A DNA stretch of 64,000 nt from Thalassospira sp. MCCC 1A01428 (GCF_002115825.1 NZ_JFJZ01000012.1:62001-126000), one strand, 5' to 3'. Positions 1-9,050 are shown, counted from the first letter of the stretch. Notes: generated from the letters alone by a model not told the origin. Translations and numbers: made by a program.

Positions 1-1
1 T

Positions 2-460
2 GGCACGGTAACCCGGTTTGCCGAAAATATCGGTATCTCCAATACATTGTTGTGGTCTGCCGACGGTACAAAAATGTTTTTTGGCGATACATTGGCAAAT
101 CGTATGGATGTCTATGATTTTGACATGGCAACCGGTGACGCTACCAACCCGCGCCTGTTTTGTTCGGTCGAGGGATATGGCGGTATGGATGGCTCTGCGA
201 TGGATAGCGAAGGGTATATCTGGAATGCCCGATACGGTGCGTCCTGCCTGATCCGGTTTAATCCGGCGGGGGAAGTTGATCGTATTATCGATTTACCAGT
301 GACCAATCCTACAAGTTGTGTTTTTGGCGGACCGGATATGACCATATTGTATATTACGTCGGCCGCAGCTGGTACATCGGCTGAACGGCCCCTTGAAGGG
401 GCGTTGCTGGCAATTGAAACCGGTATTGTTGGTATGCCGTGCCATGCTTTTGCCGGCTAG
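2..460 (+). CDS. SMP-30/gluconolactonase-family protein, C-terminal part
   Basis: The reading frame is open from the window edge to a TAG at 458-460, so this is the 3' end of a longer gene whose start lies outside. The visible ~150 residues have the blade pattern of SMP-30/gluconolactonase/LRE beta-propellers: 'LLWSADGTKMFFGDT', then 'DGSAMDSEGYIWNARYG', 'RFNPAGEVDRIIDLPV' and 'PTSCVFGGPDMTILYITSA'. Family members are metal-dependent sugar lactonases acting in the cytoplasm; the Asp in the 'DGSAMD' segment matches a metal-ligand region of the family. This would suit a sugar-acid pathway encoded upstream, but the partner genes are not visible. The specific lactone cannot be inferred. Confidence 0.85.
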   Translation, partial: GTVTRFAENIGISNTLLWSADGTKMFFGDTLANRMDVYDFDMATGDATNPRLFCSVEGYGGMDGSAMDSEGYIWNARYGASCLIRFNPAGEVDRIIDLPVTNPTSCVFGGPDMTILYITSAAAGTSAERPLEGALLAIETGIVGMPCHAFAG

Positions 461-646
461 GGGCCAGATACGATCATTATTAACAGCAGGTTAAGAAATG
501 TTGACGGGAAGTACTATTTTTCACGTGGCAGTTTTGTAATGTTTTAGAAAAGAAGCGATTTTACTGTTTTTTGGTCTTGGTTTTCTTGTCTTTTGCGATC
601 ACCATTAGAGGCGGGTCTAAAAGAACGAGCAAATCCGAGGACAAAA

Positions 647-2233
647 ATGAAGATCTCACCTTTCCGATGGGACAAGGTGCGCGCTGTTATGGCGCTGGTT
701 GCGGTTTTAATGATTGCAGCTTGCGGTTTTTCAGTGCCACGAACAGATACAATTGCCGGGACGGTTTCCTATCGCGAACGTATTGCGATGACCCCGTCAA
801 ATATCCTGACGGTAAGGTTGCTTGATGTTTCACGGGCGGATGCTCCCGCGCGGGTGGTTGCATCCCGGTCGCAACCGGCAACAAACCCGCCGATGTCTTT
901 TGCGCTACCATATCAGACAGCAGACATTGACCCGGCACATCGCTATGCGGTTGAGGCGATTGTAACAGACGGGGCGGGTAATAACCTGTTTCGGAATGAA
1001 ACATCCTATCCGGTTTTGACGGGGGGAAACCCCGATGCGGTAAACATTGATGTTATGTTGCTGCGTCAACAGCCCGGTGTAGACAAATCGCATGACGAAA
1101 AAAAATCAGCGACAGATAAACTGACAACGCAGATCGACAAAAGCCTGTCGAAATATCGCAAACTTGTCGGGCAACACGCGGGGAACGATGGTGAAGGCAG
1201 TTTTGAAGCGTATGTCACGGAAAACGGAACACCGGTTCTGATCCGCCAAACCCGCGATCTGGGGGATTACGGAAAATCCGATGTTGCGTTTTATTTCCGC
1301 AAGGGGGCTTTGTTGCGCTTTGACGAGCGCGCGACACGGGCCAATTTTGGAAGTACCGTCGCAAATGCCGGTGCCAGTGCCGACGGACTTGAATATGAAT
1401 TGCAGCTTGATTTTGCCAAAGGCAAATATCAGACCGGTGAAAAGCGTATTAACGGGCAGATCACGGCACCGGATAAACACGAAATCAGCGGTGCGCAAAC
1501 CCAGGCAAAACTGGTGCAAACCCGGCTAAAAGCAGAACTGGCCGCCACTGAAATGTCGGAACCTGATGGACGGCAAACCTTTGTTTGCGACAATCAATCG
1601 CGGTTTTATGCGACCTTTGACCAGGAAAAACATCAGGTCCGGATCGAGTTTTTAGGGCGAGATCCCCTGTATTTGCCGCAAAAGCGCACGGCATCGGGCT
1701 TTCTGTACGGCAATGACGATTATACATTGCAGGGCAAAGGCCAAAATGCCACATGGTCTTCGTTGGCAAATGAAAGCAAAACCGGGTGCAGTGTCTCGGC
1801 TGAAATTGCAGGATTGATCCTGGCGCCCGGTGATTTCCCCGTTGTCAACGTTGCTTCCTTGATGCAGGCGGACAATACGGAATGGACCCGTTATTTCGAT
1901 GATATGATGCCCGCGATCAAGGCATGCCTGCAACGCCCGGTGGGCGATTTGCCATCTGTGTTAAAGGCATGGCCGATGAGCCACGGCACTATCGGGGTGC
2001 GAACAGTTAATATTAATGGCGGGCGCTATGACTGTCTTGCTCCCTCGACAGGGTTGGGGGACATCCATGTTGAAGCCGTCGAGGGGCCAACCAACATTTT
2101 ACCTGGCGAACGCGATGTTCTGTTTACACCAGCATCGGGCGCGTATCCGGCGGATGATTGTTATCAACATAAAAAGCTCGAAAAAGACGGCGTTTTTGTC
2201 GGCTGGTTGTCACGCAATGCCTGCGGTAGTTGA
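647..2233 (+). CDS. Multidomain lipoprotein: YbaY-like plus MliC-like domains
   Basis: I chose the ATG at 647 because GAGGA sits about 6 bases upstream; an in-frame earlier start at 593 has no such site. The 528-residue product begins with a lipoprotein signal ending 'LMIAAC', with lipidated Cys near residue 26. Residues ~33-140 resemble the YbaY/YscW lipoprotein fold ('IAGTVSYRERIAMTPSNILT', 'MSFALPYQTADIDPAHRYAV'). Residues ~311-387 resemble MliC, the membrane-bound inhibitor of c-type lysozyme ('FVCDNQSRFYATFD', 'LYLPQKRTASGFLYGNDDYT', final Cys of 'KTGC'). The segment between them and the ~120-residue C-terminal part are unassigned. It is likely anchored in the outer membrane facing the periplasm. 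The MliC part suggests lysozyme protection, but the whole architecture is unusual. It stands alone, followed by a terminator. Confidence 0.75.
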   Translation: MKISPFRWDKVRAVMALVAVLMIAACGFSVPRTDTIAGTVSYRERIAMTPSNILTVRLLDVSRADAPARVVASRSQPATNPPMSFALPYQTADIDPAHRYAVEAIVTDGAGNNLFRNETSYPVLTGGNPDAVNIDVMLLRQQPGVDKSHDEKKSATDKLTTQIDKSLSKYRKLVGQHAGNDGEGSFEAYVTENGTPVLIRQTRDLGDYGKSDVAFYFRKGALLRFDERATRANFGSTVANAGASADGLEYELQLDFAKGKYQTGEKRINGQITAPDKHEISGAQTQAKLVQTRLKAELAATEMSEPDGRQTFVCDNQSRFYATFDQEKHQVRIEFLGRDPLYLPQKRTASGFLYGNDDYTLQGKGQNATWSSLANESKTGCSVSAEIAGLILAPGDFPVVNVASLMQADNTEWTRYFDDMMPAIKACLQRPVGDLPSVLKAWPMSHGTIGVRTVNINGGRYDCLAPSTGLGDIHVEAVEGPTNILPGERDVLFTPASGAYPADDCYQHKKLEKDGVFVGWLSRNACGS

Positions 2234-2757
2234 TAAACACGGCAATTAACTGTCCGGCATTAAAACGCGTGTGCGACGAAACTCACCCCCGAAAGTTGGA
2301 TATCAACCTTCGGGGGTTTTTATTTTTAATAACGATTGGGTTGTGTGCGTCTGTTGCGCAGGAAACATGTTGGTTAAATCACAAGGCCGCCTTGCTTTTG
2401 CCAAGTGGGCGAGACCATTGGAGCGAAACGGAAAATTGGCGTTATTGTTTTGCTTGGTCCCGATTTCCTTAAGGTGTATCGGGATTAAATTGTGACTTCA
2501 TTTTTTGCACAACGACATGCGAAATTTCCGCTTCAGCATTTCAGCATCAGGGGCGGTTTCCGAATGGAAAGGGTGGGGCAGCCCTTGCGTTGCTGTTTTT
2601 ATGAATAGTGCCTTGTGCGGTCCCCGGTAAGTAGCAGGGCCTGATTATCCGGTGTGAAAAATTACCATGTCATTCATGACACCCTTGGAAAAGACATAAA
2701 ATCAGGTACTTGTTTTCTCTGATCTCATCCTGAATGGTGCACATCGATGTGAATTTA
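2234..2757. other. Intergenic stretch with no convincing gene
   Basis: Apart from the terminator at its left end, this 524-base stretch holds only short open frames without ribosome sites or recognisable protein character. A weak hairpin (TCCCGAT at 2458-2464 with ATCGGGA at 2478-2484) is present. I see no RNA gene signature. Confidence 0.6.
2286..2327 (+). terminator. Rho-independent terminator after the lipoprotein gene
   Basis: CCCCCGAA-a-GTTG pairs with CAAC-c-TTCGGGGG around a GATAT loop, followed by a T-rich run (TTTTTATTTTT). It lies about 50 bases past the stop codon of the lipoprotein gene. Confidence 0.9.
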
Positions 2758-3381
2758 TTATAAAAGGTCAAGCTGCCTGGCTGGAAGCCCCTTGCTAAAC
2801 GTTCCCGTCTGGCTTGATGTTGCAAAGCGGTTCGCAAAAGTTTGTGTGATGTTGTTATGGTTTTGCGATGCTGCAGCAGGCATCTTTGAAAGCTGCGATG
2901 ATGTCGGCGGGGTAAGTTTATATTCTGCGATCCGTCCCTTGGCAGGGGTGCCGTAATATTCACCCTGGGCATCAACATATCGTGCCGACAACATACCGGC
3001 CCGGATAAATTCGTTAATTACCCGCGATACATTGGCAAGGGTCGGGGACCGGACCTCTTTTAAAAAACTGTCTATGGCACGTTCGCGGGCCTGTTTCATT
3101 TCACCATAGGTCAAGCGACCTTTGCTATGGCTCGTTTCAAGCTGCAACAGATATTCGTCAAGCTCTTTTTGCCGGTTTACAAGGCGTTCTGCCCGCGCCT
3201 GATTGCGGGCGGGGTAAGCATGGCTTCGGTCTACCGCCGCGGCCAGTTCGGCCCGGCTGGCATCGATCTGGCCGTTTTCACGAGCATGGGCCAGTAATAC
3301 TAGAATAAGGGCGCTGGCAAAGCGGGGGCGGGTACTTTGTTGTGCTGCGGCCTGAAGCCGGTCGAGATAAGGATTTTGCAT
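2758..3381 (-). CDS. Hypothetical protein, possibly DNA-binding
   Basis: A 207-residue protein; the ATG at 3381 is preceded by AAGGTGAG at good spacing, which decides the start over a longer frame reaching 3582. I do not recognise the family. The N-terminal third is helical and Ala/Arg-rich ('RAELAAAVDRSHAYPARNQA'), the centre is charged and could form a coiled coil ('LVNRQKELDEYLLQLETSHS'), and 'LANVSRVINEFIRAGMLSAR' followed by 'YYGTPAKGRIAEYKL' resembles the recognition helix and wing of a winged helix. The C-terminal ~40 residues are Ser/Thr/Gln-rich and probably disordered. It follows the DeoR-type gene on the same strand with a 179-base gap, so it may be transcribed with it. Any regulatory role is speculation. 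Confidence 0.6.
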   Translation of the reverse strand: MQNPYLDRLQAAAQQSTRPRFASALILVLLAHARENGQIDASRAELAAAVDRSHAYPARNQARAERLVNRQKELDEYLLQLETSHSKGRLTYGEMKQARERAIDSFLKEVRSPTLANVSRVINEFIRAGMLSARYVDAQGEYYGTPAKGRIAEYKLTPPTSSQLSKMPAAASQNHNNITQTFANRFATSSQTGTFSKGLPARQLDLL

Positions 3382-3560
3382 GTTCTCACCTTGAAAACCT
3401 AGCTGAATCCTAGAGTCGGGCCATCTGCAATGCAAGACAAATCGTGAACATTTTAGGGTGTCATACCCGGCATCGTTACGGTACAGGCGTGACATGGATG
3501 CAAAGTATTTGTTCTGAAATGCTTGTGCCGATTGTGTTGGTGCCGGGTAAGATGCGTGAC

Positions 3561-4319
3561 CTATGCCATTTCTAACGGACAATCAATTTTACTTGCCAGT
3601 TCCGGGGCGCATTGCTGGTCGGTGCAAATCATGTCAAACTGGTCCAGTTTGGCGAAAAGCATGGGTTTGATGACGTTAAACTTGGTCGAATCAACAACAA
3701 GTATCTTGTTCGCCGCCGTTTCTAAAACAGCCTGTTTGATATCAACCTCATGCGGGTTGGAACAACTCACCCCGCGTGTGATATTGACCCCGCCCGCCGA
3801 CATAAACGCTGTATTGATATTCAGGTTTAAAATGGCATTCACACTGTTGCTATCGGCGAAGGATGCAGACGAAGCATGGTACATGCCGCCCAGCATGATC
3901 ACCCGTAATCCGGTTTTTTTGCACAGTATTTCGGCCACATTAATTGAATAACAAACCACTGTAATATCGCGATTTTCCGGCAGGGCATTGGCCAGATAGG
4001 GGATCGTCGTGCCACAGTCGAGAAAAAGGGTGTCGCCGGGCTTAACATGACGTGCTGCGATCTGGCACGCTGCCCGCTTAAGGTCGGTATGTTCCCCCCG
4101 TTCCCGGTCCATAATATAACCAAGGCCGCCCGCTGCTGGCGACTTAAGGGTTATGTAACCGCCGAGATAGGTAAAGGTATTGTCGCACGCGGCAACATCA
4201 CGGCGCACGGTCATTTCCGACACGCCAAGCAGATCGGCGGCATCCTTTAACCGGATAACATTGCTGACCTCAAGGCTGCGGGTCAGTGTTTCTATTCGAT
4301 CCAGCGATTTGGTCGACAT
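3561..4319 (-). CDS. deoR: DeoR-family transcriptional repressor of the deoxyribose operon
   Basis: 252 residues with the standard DeoR layout: an N-terminal helix-turn-helix ('RLKDAADLLGVSEMTVRRDV', residues ~24-43) and a C-terminal sugar-phosphate sensing domain ('LFLDCGTTIPYLANALP', then 'LGGMYHASSASF' and 'ILVVDSTKFN'). GGAG lies about 6 bases before the ATG. The gene is divergent from deoC and the transporter operon, so it most likely represses them and responds to a deoxyribose phosphate. Two inverted repeats in the shared 278-base intergenic region are candidate operators. The name rests on context; DeoR-fold regulators serve many sugars. Confidence 0.85.
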   Translation of the reverse strand: MSTKSLDRIETLTRSLEVSNVIRLKDAADLLGVSEMTVRRDVAACDNTFTYLGGYITLKSPAAGGLGYIMDRERGEHTDLKRAACQIAARHVKPGDTLFLDCGTTIPYLANALPENRDITVVCYSINVAEILCKKTGLRVIMLGGMYHASSASFADSNSVNAILNLNINTAFMSAGGVNITRGVSCSNPHEVDIKQAVLETAANKILVVDSTKFNVIKPMLFAKLDQFDMICTDQQCAPELASKIDCPLEMA

Positions 4320-4398
4320 TCAGTCTCCGTTCATGGCAGTACCAGGCAATGGTTCATATGATCTTATTGGCACCTTGCAGGCACGCATAAAATCAGAT

Positions 4399-4420
4399 TG
4401 GCACAAAACAATTTGTGCCA
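4399..4420. promoter_or_regulatory. Candidate operator in the deoR-deoC intergenic region
   Basis: Perfect 9-base inverted repeat TGGCACAAA / TTTGTGCCA separated by ACAA, between the divergent DeoR-type gene and deoC. Its size and position fit a repressor site; the binding protein is inferred. Confidence 0.55.
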
Positions 4421-4564
4421 GGGGTGTGTTCTGCCAACAAAGCGGCGCGACCTGGCAGGAAATTAAATGGTTAGGTTCTACCAAAGTATGTTTTTGGCTT
4501 GACCTGATGTTAGTCGGATGACAGGATCATTTCAACAAATGTTATAAAATTAACAAAATGGTTG

Positions 4565-4577
4565 TGAACATTGTTCA
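4565..4577. promoter_or_regulatory. Second candidate operator just upstream of deoC
   Basis: TGAACA-T-TGTTCA forms a 13-base odd palindrome about 20 bases before the deoC start codon, in an AT-rich promoter-like stretch. It would overlap early transcript or promoter DNA, suiting repression. Confidence 0.4.
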
Positions 4578-4597
4578 AAACCAAGGGAACCGTCGAA

Positions 4598-5269
4598 ATG
4601 TCAAATGGTCAGAATCCACTCGCTGCACGTGACCTTGCAGCTTATATTGATCACACTCTTCTGGCCGCAGATGCGACGCCTGAGCAAATAATTTCCTTAT
4701 GTGCCGATGCGCGCACTCATTCGTTTAAGGCTGTGTGCGTTAATCCGATTTACGTGCCGCTGGTTGTGCGTGAACTGGCAGAAACCAGTGTTTTGGCCTG
4801 TTCGGTTGTTTGTTTCCCCTTTGGCGCAGACCCGGTGTCGGCCAAAGTTGCTGAAACCCGCTGGGTTGTTGAACAGGGCGCTGGCGAAGTGGACATGGTT
4901 ATTGCCCTTGGCCTGCTTAAAAGTGGCGATACCGATGCCGTACGTGCCGACATTGCGGCAGTTAAGGAAGCCTGTGGTGATGCTGTTCTAAAGGTTATCA
5001 TTGAAACGGCCCTTTTGACTGATGAGCAAAAGGTGCTGGCATGCGAGCTTTCCAAACAGGCCGGTGCCGATTTTGTTAAAACATCAACCGGTTTTGCCGG
5101 TGGCGGTGCCACGGCGGAAGATATTGCTTTAATGCGTAAAACCGTTGGCCCGGATATTGGGGTTAAGGCATCGGGTGGCGTTCGTACCACGGAAGATGCC
5201 TTTAAAATGATCGCCGCAGGTGCATCGCGCATCGGTGCCAGTGCCAGTATCAAAATCATCGGTCAGTAA
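4598..5269 (+). CDS. deoC: Deoxyribose-phosphate aldolase
   Basis: Class I aldolase that splits 2-deoxy-D-ribose 5-phosphate into glyceraldehyde 3-phosphate and acetaldehyde in the cytoplasm. The 223-residue length is normal. The Schiff-base lysine sits in '[15 protein letters not shown]' (near residue 161) and the second essential lysine in '[10 protein letters not shown]' (near 190); '[12 protein letters not shown]' is the usual N-terminal signature. I took the ATG at 4598, which has AGGGAA upstream, over an in-frame TTG at 4571. It is the first gene of a rightward operon with an ABC importer and a ribokinase-family kinase. That points to degradation of imported deoxyribose rather than only nucleoside salvage. 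Confidence 0.95.
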   Translation: MSNGQNPLAARDLAAYIDHTLLAADATPEQIISLCADARTHSFKAVCVNPIYVPLVVRELAETSVLACSVVCFPFGADPVSAKVAETRWVVEQGAGEVDMVIALGLLKSGDTDAVRADIAAVKEACGDAVLKVIIETALLTDEQKVLACELSKQAGADFVKTSTGFAGGGATAEDIALMRKTVGPDIGVKASGGVRTTEDAFKMIAAGASRIGASASIKIIGQ

Positions 5270-5415
5270 ATAGGTTAACAGGCAGGGGTTCCGTTCAACC
5301 TGCCGGGTTATTTACCTGTCTTTTTAACGGATTGCATAAATCGCATCCTTGCGGTCTGTGCCAATAAGATGCAGAAAACTGCCAGACAAAAAACTGATTT
5401 AATTTGGAGGTAACA

Positions 5416-6462
5416 ATGAACAAGTTTCTTTCGTCGCTTCTCGTCGCGGGGGCCCTGTTTACGGGGGCTGCACACGCCGATGAAGCGGTAAAAACGCCGG
5501 ACATCATCCAGAAATTCACATCGGAAGCCACTGGCAAGGAATATTCCATTGCCACCGTGGTCAAGGTTGATGGTATCGCCTGGTTTGACCGTATGCGCGA
5601 AGGCGTTAAACAGTTTGGCGCAGATACCGGCCACGACACCTGGATGGTCGGACCAAGCCAGGCTGACGCAGCCGCACAGGTTCAGTTGATCGAAAATCTG
5701 ATCGCCCAGGGCGTTGATGCGATTAACATCGTGCCGTTTTCTGTCGAAGCTGTTGAGCCGGTTTTGAAAAAAGCCCGTGATCGTGGCATCGTCGTTATTG
5801 CACACGAAGCATCGAACCTGAAAAATGCTGATTACATCCTTGAAGCATTCGACAACAAGGCCTATGGCGCCAAGTTGATGGAAGTTCTGGGCAAATCCAT
5901 GGGTGGCAAGGGCAAATATGCTGCGACCGTTGGCAGCCTGACCTCCAAATCCCAGAACGAATGGATTGATGGTGCCGTTGAGTACCAGAAAGAACATTTC
6001 CCGGATATGGAACTGGTGACCAAGCGTCTGGAAACCTATGACGACGCCAACACCGATTATACCAAACTTAAAGAAACCCTGACCACTTACCCGGATCTTG
6101 CCGGTATTGTTGGTGGGCCGATGCCGACTTCTGCCGGTGCGGGCCGTCTGATTGCTGAACGCGGTTTGCAGGGTAAACTGCACTTTGCCGGTACGGGCCT
6201 TGTTTCGGTTGCCGGTGAATATCTGGCAAATGGTGACATTCAGTACATCCAGTTCTGGGATCCGGCCGTTGCCGGTTATGCCATGAACATGCTGGCTGTT
6301 ATGGCGCTTGATGGCAAAGGTGATCAGATCAAGGCTGGTCTGGATCTTGGCCTGCCGGGTTACACCAAACTCAGCACTCCTGAAGGTGGCAATGCCAACC
6401 TTGTTTATGGTCAGGGCTGGGTTGGCGTGACCAAGGAAAACATGGACAAGTATAACTTCTGA
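5416..6462 (+). CDS. Periplasmic sugar-binding protein of the deoxyribose-type ABC importer
   Basis: 348 residues with a signal peptide ending near 'GAAHA' and the type I periplasmic-binding fold of the ribose/AI-2/rhamnose group ('LIAQGVDAINIVPFSVEAVE', 'GIVVIAHEASNL', 'TYPDLAGIVGGPMPTSA'). GGAGG precedes the ATG at ideal distance. Closest in character to proteins annotated as autoinducer-2 or rhamnose binding. However, deoC, the DeoX-like DUF4432 gene and a kinase in the same operon make 2-deoxy-D-ribose the most parsimonious ligand. A hairpin terminator directly follows, so this gene probably has its own abundant short transcript. Confidence 0.85.
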   Translation: MNKFLSSLLVAGALFTGAAHADEAVKTPDIIQKFTSEATGKEYSIATVVKVDGIAWFDRMREGVKQFGADTGHDTWMVGPSQADAAAQVQLIENLIAQGVDAINIVPFSVEAVEPVLKKARDRGIVVIAHEASNLKNADYILEAFDNKAYGAKLMEVLGKSMGGKGKYAATVGSLTSKSQNEWIDGAVEYQKEHFPDMELVTKRLETYDDANTDYTKLKETLTTYPDLAGIVGGPMPTSAGAGRLIAERGLQGKLHFAGTGLVSVAGEYLANGDIQYIQFWDPAVAGYAMNMLAVMALDGKGDQIKAGLDLGLPGYTKLSTPEGGNANLVYGQGWVGVTKENMDKYNF

Positions 6463-6474
6463 TTTCATCAGATG

Positions 6475-6512
6475 ATGAAGGCGTCCTTTTGGGCGCCTTC
6501 ATTTTATTTTTG
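6475..6512 (+). terminator. Intra-operon hairpin after the binding-protein gene
   Basis: ATGAAGGCG (6475-6483) pairs perfectly with CGCCTTCAT (6494-6502), followed by TTTTATTTTT. It lies 12 bases after the binding-protein stop and before the ATPase gene. It is likely a partial terminator or 3' stabiliser that raises binding-protein output. Confidence 0.8.
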
Positions 6513-6548
6513 AAATCGGGCCCTTTGTTTCACGTTGACGGGCTTGTC

Positions 6549-8051
6549 ATGTCTGAAAATTTTATTGAATTGCGAAACGTCCGTAAGGAATTTGCTGGCG
6601 TTGTTGCACTTAACGATCTTTCGCTGACGATACGCAAAGGCGAAATTCATTGTCTGGCGGGCGAAAACGGGTCGGGGAAATCCACCTTGATCAAGGTGAT
6701 GTCGGGTGTATATCAGCCTGATTCCGGCGAAATTTCCATAGATGGAAAAGCAGTCAGCCAGTTGTCGCCAATGGCCTCGATCGAGCATGGCGTTCAGGTT
6801 ATTTACCAGGATTTTTCGCTGTTCGGCAATTTGACAGTTGCTGAAAATCTGGCGATGAACGTGCAATTACGCGAACAGCGCCATATCTTGAACTGGCGGA
6901 GAATGCGCGAAATCGCCAGGGAAGCGGTAAGCCGTCTTGGTGTTGAGCTGGACCTTGATACTGACGTTGAAAAACTTTCCACTGCCGGAAAACAGCTGGT
7001 CGCAATTGCCCGTGCGCTGATGTCCGATGCCCGTCTGATTATTATGGACGAGCCGACAACGGCCCTGACCGGCAAGGAAATTGAAACGCTTTTTCGTATC
7101 GTCAAGGATATCCAGTCGCGCGGTATTGCCATTTTGTTTGTTAGCCACAAAATGCGCGAAATGCTGGAAATAAGTGATCATATCACGGTTATTCGCAATG
7201 GCGAAAAAGTGGCCGATGGCCCGACGCGCGATTTTGACGAAGCCCTGATTACGCGCCATATGACCGGCCTGGACATTGTTTCCGAACCCTATATTTGGGA
7301 TCGTGAAAAATACGGGCTGATGCCGGCACGTGTTGAAACCAGAAATCTGTCATTCGGGACGGATCTTGACGACATTAACCTGGCGATCAAACCCGGTGAA
7401 ATTGTTGGTCTTTCCGGCTTGCTTGGGTCGGGTCGTACAGAATTGGCGTTGTCATTGTTTGGTATGATGCCGGGTTATCGCGGTTCGATCATGCTGAACG
7501 GGCAGGAAACATCGCTTGATACACCACAGGATGCGATCAAGGCAGGTGTTGCCTATGTGCCTGAAGACCGGTTAAGCGAAGGTTTGTTTCTGACCCAGGG
7601 GATTGACCGCAACATGCTGTCGACCAGCTATGAAAAGCTGGCGCCAGGCTTGCTGATTGACCGTAAAAAGGCCGAAGACTGGGTTGATACCATGATCCGC
7701 GATATGCAGATCGCAACGCCCACCGGCAAAAAACTGGTCAAGGAACTTTCCGGCGGGAATCAGCAGCGCGTGGTCATTGCCCGCTGGCTTTTAACCCATG
7801 CCAAATTCCTGATCCTTAATGGTCCTACTGTTGGCGTTGACGTGGGGTCAAAGGCGGAAATCCATCGTATCATTCGTGAACTGGCCCAAAAAGAAGGGCT
7901 CGCCGTGTTGATGATTTCCGATGACGTGCCGGAACTGGTCCATAACTGTAACCGTATTGTCCTGATGCACCGTGGGGCCTTTGTCGAGGAAATGGCATCT
8001 GTCGATACCTCCGAAGACCAGATCAGTGACAAGCTCAAGAACTTAACGTGA
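6549..8051 (+). CDS. ABC importer ATPase, two fused nucleotide-binding domains
   Basis: 500 residues, a CUT2-type tandem ATPase (RbsA/LsrA/XylG class). Domain 1 has Walker A 'GENGSGKST', a degenerate signature 'LSTAGKQ' and Walker B 'LIIMDEPT'. Domain 2 has 'GLLGSGRTE', signature 'LSGGNQQR', but where Walker B should read DEPT it reads 'LILNGPTVGVD' (near residues 419-429). The Asp-Glu pair is therefore Asn-Gly and the second site is probably not hydrolytic. The chosen ATG at 6549 begins 'MSENFIELRNV', matching the family N-terminus; an earlier in-frame start at 6489 overlaps the hairpin. The gene powers the deoxyribose-type importer with the two following permeases. Confidence 0.9.
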   Translation: MSENFIELRNVRKEFAGVVALNDLSLTIRKGEIHCLAGENGSGKSTLIKVMSGVYQPDSGEISIDGKAVSQLSPMASIEHGVQVIYQDFSLFGNLTVAENLAMNVQLREQRHILNWRRMREIAREAVSRLGVELDLDTDVEKLSTAGKQLVAIARALMSDARLIIMDEPTTALTGKEIETLFRIVKDIQSRGIAILFVSHKMREMLEISDHITVIRNGEKVADGPTRDFDEALITRHMTGLDIVSEPYIWDREKYGLMPARVETRNLSFGTDLDDINLAIKPGEIVGLSGLLGSGRTELALSLFGMMPGYRGSIMLNGQETSLDTPQDAIKAGVAYVPEDRLSEGLFLTQGIDRNMLSTSYEKLAPGLLIDRKKAEDWVDTMIRDMQIATPTGKKLVKELSGGNQQRVVIARWLLTHAKFLILNGPTVGVDVGSKAEIHRIIRELAQKEGLAVLMISDDVPELVHNCNRIVLMHRGAFVEEMASVDTSEDQISDKLKNLT

Positions 8052-8062
8052 GGAAAAACTCG

Positions 8063-9040
8063 ATGGCCTGGTTTCAAAAATCAGAGGTGGTCATCGCGGG
8101 CATTCTTGTGCTTGCCATGGTCATTATCGGGCTGGTCAACCCCGCCTTCTGGAGCCTGGACAATATGTTCAGCCTTCTGCGCAGCAATGTCATTATCGGC
8201 ATTATGGCGTTGGGGGTTTTGCTGGTGATGATATCGGGCGGGATCGACGTTTCTTTCCCCGCCTTTGCCGTTGCGGCAATGTATCTGACCGTCAAAGGCA
8301 TGATCTATTTCAACTATGACGGCGTGGTTCTGCCTTTTGTTGCGGCTGCGACAATGGGTGCGCTGTTTGGATGTTTGAATGCGTTTTTTGTGTACAAATT
8401 TCGCATGATTCCGCTGATCGTAACATTGGGTACGGGCAGTATGGTCCGTGGTTTTCTGTTGGGCATTGTTGGTACCAGCATGATCAACATTAACAAAATG
8501 CCCGATGCCCTGATCGATTTTGGTAAATCCGACATCGTTAATATGGTCAAAGCCGACGGAACCACTTATGGCTTGACCGCGATGATCCTGGTTTATTTTG
8601 GTCTGGCCGTCGCCCTGCATCTGGTGCTGCGCCATACCACGATTGGCCGTGGGGTTTATGCCCTTGGCGGCGATCCGGAAGCAGCAAGCCGGGTTGGTTT
8701 TAACATTCGTAAAATCACGTTTTTCATTTATTGCGTTGCCGGGGCATTGGCAGGTTTTGCTGGCCTGCTTCACAGCGGCATGATCTGGCTTGCCAATCCC
8801 CGCGATTTTGTCGGGCTGGAACTTGACGTGATTGCGGCTGTCGTTCTGGGCGGGGCTTCCATCTTTGGCGGGCGTGGTTCGGTTCTGGGCACCATGCTGG
8901 GCGTATTTATGCTGGTGATGGTTAAAAACAGCCTGATCATTATGAAAATCGACACCACCTGGCAGCGCGTCGTTGTCGGTGTCATCATTGTTATTGCCAC
9001 TGCCATCACGGCTTGGCGTGACCGCCGTGCGAACGCGTGA
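8063..9040 (+). CDS. ABC importer permease 1, deoxyribose type
   Basis: 325-residue hydrophobic protein of the RbsC/LsrC/XylH permease family with about ten predicted membrane segments. The cytoplasmic signature 'VVLGGASIFGGRGSVLGTML' contacts the ATPase, and 'LRHTTIGRGVYALGGDPEAA' is the typical late loop. The ATG at 8063 has AGGA 8 bases before it; an in-frame GTG at 8048 overlaps the ATPase stop and contains that ribosome site, so it was rejected. Paired with the next permease as a heterodimer. Confidence 0.9.
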   Translation: MAWFQKSEVVIAGILVLAMVIIGLVNPAFWSLDNMFSLLRSNVIIGIMALGVLLVMISGGIDVSFPAFAVAAMYLTVKGMIYFNYDGVVLPFVAAATMGALFGCLNAFFVYKFRMIPLIVTLGTGSMVRGFLLGIVGTSMININKMPDALIDFGKSDIVNMVKADGTTYGLTAMILVYFGLAVALHLVLRHTTIGRGVYALGGDPEAASRVGFNIRKITFFIYCVAGALAGFAGLLHSGMIWLANPRDFVGLELDVIAAVVLGGASIFGGRGSVLGTMLGVFMLVMVKNSLIIMKIDTTWQRVVVGVIIVIATAITAWRDRRANA

Positions 9041-9050
9041 GGAGGCCGAT

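Noticed and set aside
2230..2495. Two short overlapping frames after the lipoprotein gene
   Set aside because: They cross a terminator hairpin, lack ribosome sites and have no protein-like pattern.
5416..6462. Autoinducer-2 (Lsr) uptake system
   Set aside because: No lsrK, lsrF or lsrG-like genes; deoC and the DeoX-like gene point to deoxyribose instead.
5308..6468. Long open frame antisense to the deoxyribose binding-protein gene
   Set aside because: It mirrors a clear signal-peptide binding protein with a strong ribosome site. The antisense product has no family features.
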